The translations under genes and the position numbers were made by a program. Shown piece by piece: positions 60,831 through 64,000 of a stretch of 64,000 nt of DNA (position 1 is the stretch's first letter; each line of letters starts with the position of its first letter). This DNA is from Lumnitzera littorea (taxonomy: Eukaryota > Streptophyta > Magnoliopsida > Myrtales > Combretaceae): the NCBI GenBank assembly GCA_024138015.1, contig JAMXBB010000003.1, positions 12,032,119 through 12,096,118 of the forward strand, given 5' to 3'. The notes beneath the pieces are model-generated. The model saw only the letters and a list, made by a program, of their open reading frames with translations, was not told the DNA's origin and did no database searches.

Positions 60831-61244
60831 GCTTGTAATGCTAAAAATGGAAGAGTAGTATATCTCATTAACAGATCCTATATAAGACATCATAGGGGTT
60901 GAAACCTTTGCATAAAACAGAAGTATTAACTCCATTTGCTTAGTTAAACTTGTTATATCTATTATATATTATTTTAGTTTATTATTATATACACTATTAA
61001 CTAAAGGTTATTAGTTTGATTAATTTATTCTTATCATATTAGTGAAATATATTATTTTATTTAAGTTTGTAAAAATGTCAATACATTGAGTATAAATATT
61101 ATTCTATTACTATATATGTATTTATCACATATATCTCATGGTATACATGATACTTATGATATAATATGACGTATGTGCTAGAAATCTACTAGATATTACT
61201 TTAAATATATACACAAATTTATATATATATATATACAAATACAT
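60831..61244. other. AT-rich spacer
   Basis: Very AT-rich, with TATATATATATATA at about 61220-61233. No gene or repeat family recognised. Confidence 0.5.
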
Positions 61245-61960
61245 TATCACTTTTGAGTCAAGGGAATGTATATTACTAAGGAGAATGAGTCTCGTGAAGG
61301 AATACAATCATGGGCTTGACACTATATTTATACTAAAACTTTAAGGTATTAAACTATGAATCTTCTCATTAATATATCCATTACGTAACTTTTAACTTTC
61401 CAATATTGGATTTCCCTTTTTTGTCACCTATTCATACTTGTATCTCAATAATTTTCCCATCAAACATAAGTCACTTCTAAATTGGGCTTATATTTTGCTC
61501 CCCTTAGAGTGAAACCTCTTGTTGCCTCATCAAGAGCTCATCTATTGACTCCATTAGTCCTACCTAAGGAGTAGCTAATAGTCTACCTCACTAACCTCAT
61601 ATCATGGGGCTTCACTTAAGTTGCTATCACACAATTCTTCTTTCTGCATGAAGTGGCCCATTCATAAGACCTAAAGTGTCACATCCTTTTGTCTTGTCTT
61701 AGTTGAACCATCAACTCTAACACCACTTGTCAAACCAAAAGAGCAGCATCACTAGGGGAATAGGTCTTGTGAAGGAGCACATTTGTGGAATTGGCATCAT
61801 ATCTAACCAAAAACCTTAAGATATAAGGTTATAGGTCTTCTTTGCTTATATATCTTTCACTTAACTTTTATCTTTTTAATGTGGCACTCTCCACCCCCCT
61901 CCCCTTTTCTACCTTTTTTTTTTTTCATCTAGTCACGCTTGTGTCCAAATAGTCACATAC
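61245..61960 (+). repeat. Pair of direct repeats, about 200 bp each (TRIM-like)
   Basis: Repeat 1 at about 61245-61470 and repeat 2 at about 61722-61960, offset near 475: GTCTCGTGAAGGA against GTCTTGTGAAGGA, GGCTTGACACTATATTTA against TTGGCATCATATCTAACC, CACGCTTGTGTC against CATACTTGTATC. They enclose about 250 bases without coding potential. Size and layout resemble a terminal-repeat retrotransposon in miniature, but no primer site or polypurine tract was confirmed. Confidence 0.5.
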
Positions 61961-62014
61961 ATAGATAAAGAATACTATTTTAATCTTTTATAATATTTTG
62001 CTAGTTAAAACTAT

Positions 62015-64000
62015 TGTTGAGCCTAAAGTTTGGCTTTATGTTTTTCTTAATTTGGTTTAAATTAAATTGTAAGTCTATTTAATTTAAAGCTTCAACTAAA
62101 ATTAAGAAAAAGTAGTTTCTTTTGATTTTGCAAATTAGAGTCTCCTCTTAGTGAAATCAAGAAAAGGTTAAGTAAATTAGAACCAACTAGGTGGATTGGT
62201 CGTAATTTAGCTAATAGTTTGTGTTTTGAAAATCTTTTCAGAAAGTTTCAAAGAAATTAAAGATAACCGATTTGAAGACAAATATATGAAAACTCGAAGG
62301 TTACCACATTAAAATATTATGTTAAGCTTTAGATTTTAAAATATCCCTTACAACTTGAAGAAAAACTATTTTTAACTTTTTATTTTTTTTCATTGTTTTA
62401 TTTTTCAAAAGGAAAAGGGAAAGTAAGATTTTTATTTTTCCAAAACTTTTATTTACTAAGAAGGAGAATGGAAAAAAAAAATGATGCTTGTTTTTTTTTT
62501 TTTTTATTTACTCAGGTAGAAATGAAAAATAAAAAAAATTATTTTTTTAATAGTTATTGCACCTGTACCTACGTGTCCGTTATTTAGAATCAGACTGTTG
62601 TAATTTCTTTTTTGTGAAACTTTAGGGATTAGTTCTTTTTTATTTTTTATTTTTGAAAATAAGCTAGGTTTACATCATTAATTAGTTTTATTTGATTTTG
62701 AAGAAAATCTAGAAGAGACCTTAATTTTATTAATGCATAATGGAAAAAGTCCTATTTTCTAATTTTTGGAAAAAAGGTTCATTGATTTTTTTTAAAAAAA
62801 CATTTTTTCTAAGTGGCAAAAAATCCTCTTTTTTTCTTTTATATTTCTTTCCAAAAAGAAAAAAAACAAACTTCCTAAATTTAAAAAAAAAAAGATTTGT
62901 TGGTTTTTACTCAAAAAAGAAAGAAACCATAAAAAAAAAACACTTTCTCTCTCTTTTTTTTTTTTAATTTTTAAGGAAAGTCTCAACTCGTTTGGATTTT
63001 TTTTTCCTGCAAAAAAATTCATTTTTTTTCTTAACTCTTTTTTCTAATTTGAAAGTTCTAGGAAAACAATTATTAAAAAAAATTATTTTTAACAACCTAA
63101 AAGCATAGGGAACAAAAATTATGAACCTTACTTATTTATTCTTCTGGAATACATTTTTTTGTTATTTTTCATTTCCATTAAAGCATTTATCAATTTTTAT
63201 TTAATATTATTATTTGAAGATGTAGGCCCTATTATTCTAAGGGTAACGGTCATCCCATAACATTCCTCAAGATTGCATAATGCCCTTAATCTTAATCATT
63301 TATTTATCCTTTTTTTTTTTCTTTCTTTTTTTTTTATTTTTGATTTTTTAATTATTTTATTATTTTTCTATTTTTGAATGTAGGCCCTACTCGTCCTTAA
63401 GTGGTGGTTACCTACAATAACCCAAGACTACGCAATGCCCTTATCTTAATAGTAAATCTATTTTTAAAAACTCAACAAATATATCAAAACAAAACAAAAA
63501 TAATATATGAAATAGAAAAGGAAGTGGACCACATCAAAGAGTCAATAGAATAGAGTTTTGAGTAGGTTGTAGATTGGGTCGAAGTAGATTCAGCTCACTT
63601 GATAAATTACTACGTATAATGCATGTGCCTTGATGAGAGAGAGAGAAACGGCTATGACTGGTTGCCTCATAGTGTGTTGGCCACCTTTGTGAGTTAGTAA
63701 GATGATTTTTATGAGGTTTTTGTTGATGAAAAATTGATTGGTAGTAGGGCCTTAGCCTATAGTGGTGTTGTGTGATGGTCAAAATGGGATAGGGAGAGAA
63801 AGTTGAGATAAAACTAAAATGATGATGGATTGAAGTGAGATAAGAGTGGTTTCTTAAGTTCTTAGGGTTAAGGAACTCGTTGGTGATGTTATTTTAAGAA
63901 AAAGGTGTGGTTTGGGTAGTTTTTTGTGGTGGTCAGTAGAGGATGGTGAACTTGAGGTGGTGGTGGAGCTTGTTTGGTGGTGAATTGATGCAAGTAGATG
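62015..64000 (-). mobile_element. T-family unit (T-C), cut by window end
   Basis: It opens TGTTGAGCCTAAAG on the plus strand, then follows T-A and T-B: CCTACGTGTCCG and AGAATCAGACTG at 62567-62597, T/A-rich low-complexity tracts (62640-63360), and the GA/GT-rich plus strand (leader on the minus strand) from 63600 to the end. The promoter and tRNA-like parts would lie beyond 64000. Frames in 62393-63022 come from T- and A-runs. Confidence 0.65.

Noticed and set aside
62393..63022. Phe/Lys-rich frames on both strands
   Set aside because: Produced by T- and A-homopolymers in T-C.
1..64000. CRISPR arrays, rRNA genes, bacterial operons, organelle insertions
   Set aside because: No regularly spaced short repeats with unique spacers, no rRNA or organelle gene signature, and no run of long compact genes.

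Overview
This is AT-rich plant nuclear DNA, most likely eudicot heterochromatin, built almost entirely from nested and decayed LTR retrotransposons. I found no convincing host gene. Plant-type Ty3/gypsy and Athila-type protein domains, Met-tRNA primer sites, TG...CA long terminal repeats with 5-bp target duplications, and pervasive C-to-T type nonsense and missense damage all support this. The species cannot be named from the sequence. Family labels below are mine: S (LTRs of 3 kb or more, TGTAA...CGTGACA), N and G (related Ty3/gypsy LTRs beginning TGAT..GAAT), Ath (Athila-like), T (LTR-like units with ends TGTGAACACC/TGTACA and a tRNA-like segment).

Layout. 1-2513: 3' part of an S LTR inserted into the reverse transcriptase of a Ty3/gypsy pol (G1, to 4997), followed by the G1 3' LTR (4998-5817). 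6581-7499: minus-strand solo N LTR (duplication TTAGG). 7885-11258: solo S LTR (duplication ATTCT). Bases 9547-12299 are then repeated, apparently exactly, at 12301-15053 across a single N, which looks like an assembly artefact. 15079-19890: T unit containing a solo Athila-like LTR (17500-19070, duplication GATTA) inside a TTGCAT-rich array. 20162-26840: S 5' LTR with its Met primer site at 26850, interrupted by a second solo S LTR (21760-24784, duplication GTTTA). 27412-31453: compact non-autonomous element with two LTRs around a gag-protease frame only, resembling the TR-GAG class.

31560-36815: minus-strand Ty3/gypsy remnant (LTR fragments, pol with YFDD changed to YFNN). 36821-37182: N LTR fragment broken by a minus-strand Athila-like element (37183-45883) that keeps its 3' LTR, an Athila-type ORF in the env position, integrase, RNase H, RT, protease and part of gag. 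45884-51187: plus-strand Ty3/gypsy fragment whose 3' LTR is split by a T unit (47581-50251). 51340-55690: LTR fragments and another T unit. 55691-59421: Athila-like 3' region and a solo Athila-like LTR. 59430-62014: poorly recognised DNA with a poly(A) run, an RT remnant and a pair of about 200-bp direct repeats. 62015-64000: start of a fourth T unit, cut by the window end.

No set of genes here works as a pathway. What the window preserves is the parts list and order of retrotransposition: promoters in LTRs, Met-tRNA primer sites, gag-pol frames, polypurine tracts, and a stratigraphy of insertions. Most boundaries between old fragments are approximate; those with matched target duplications (N2, S2, S4, Ath2, and more weakly Ath3) are the firmest.
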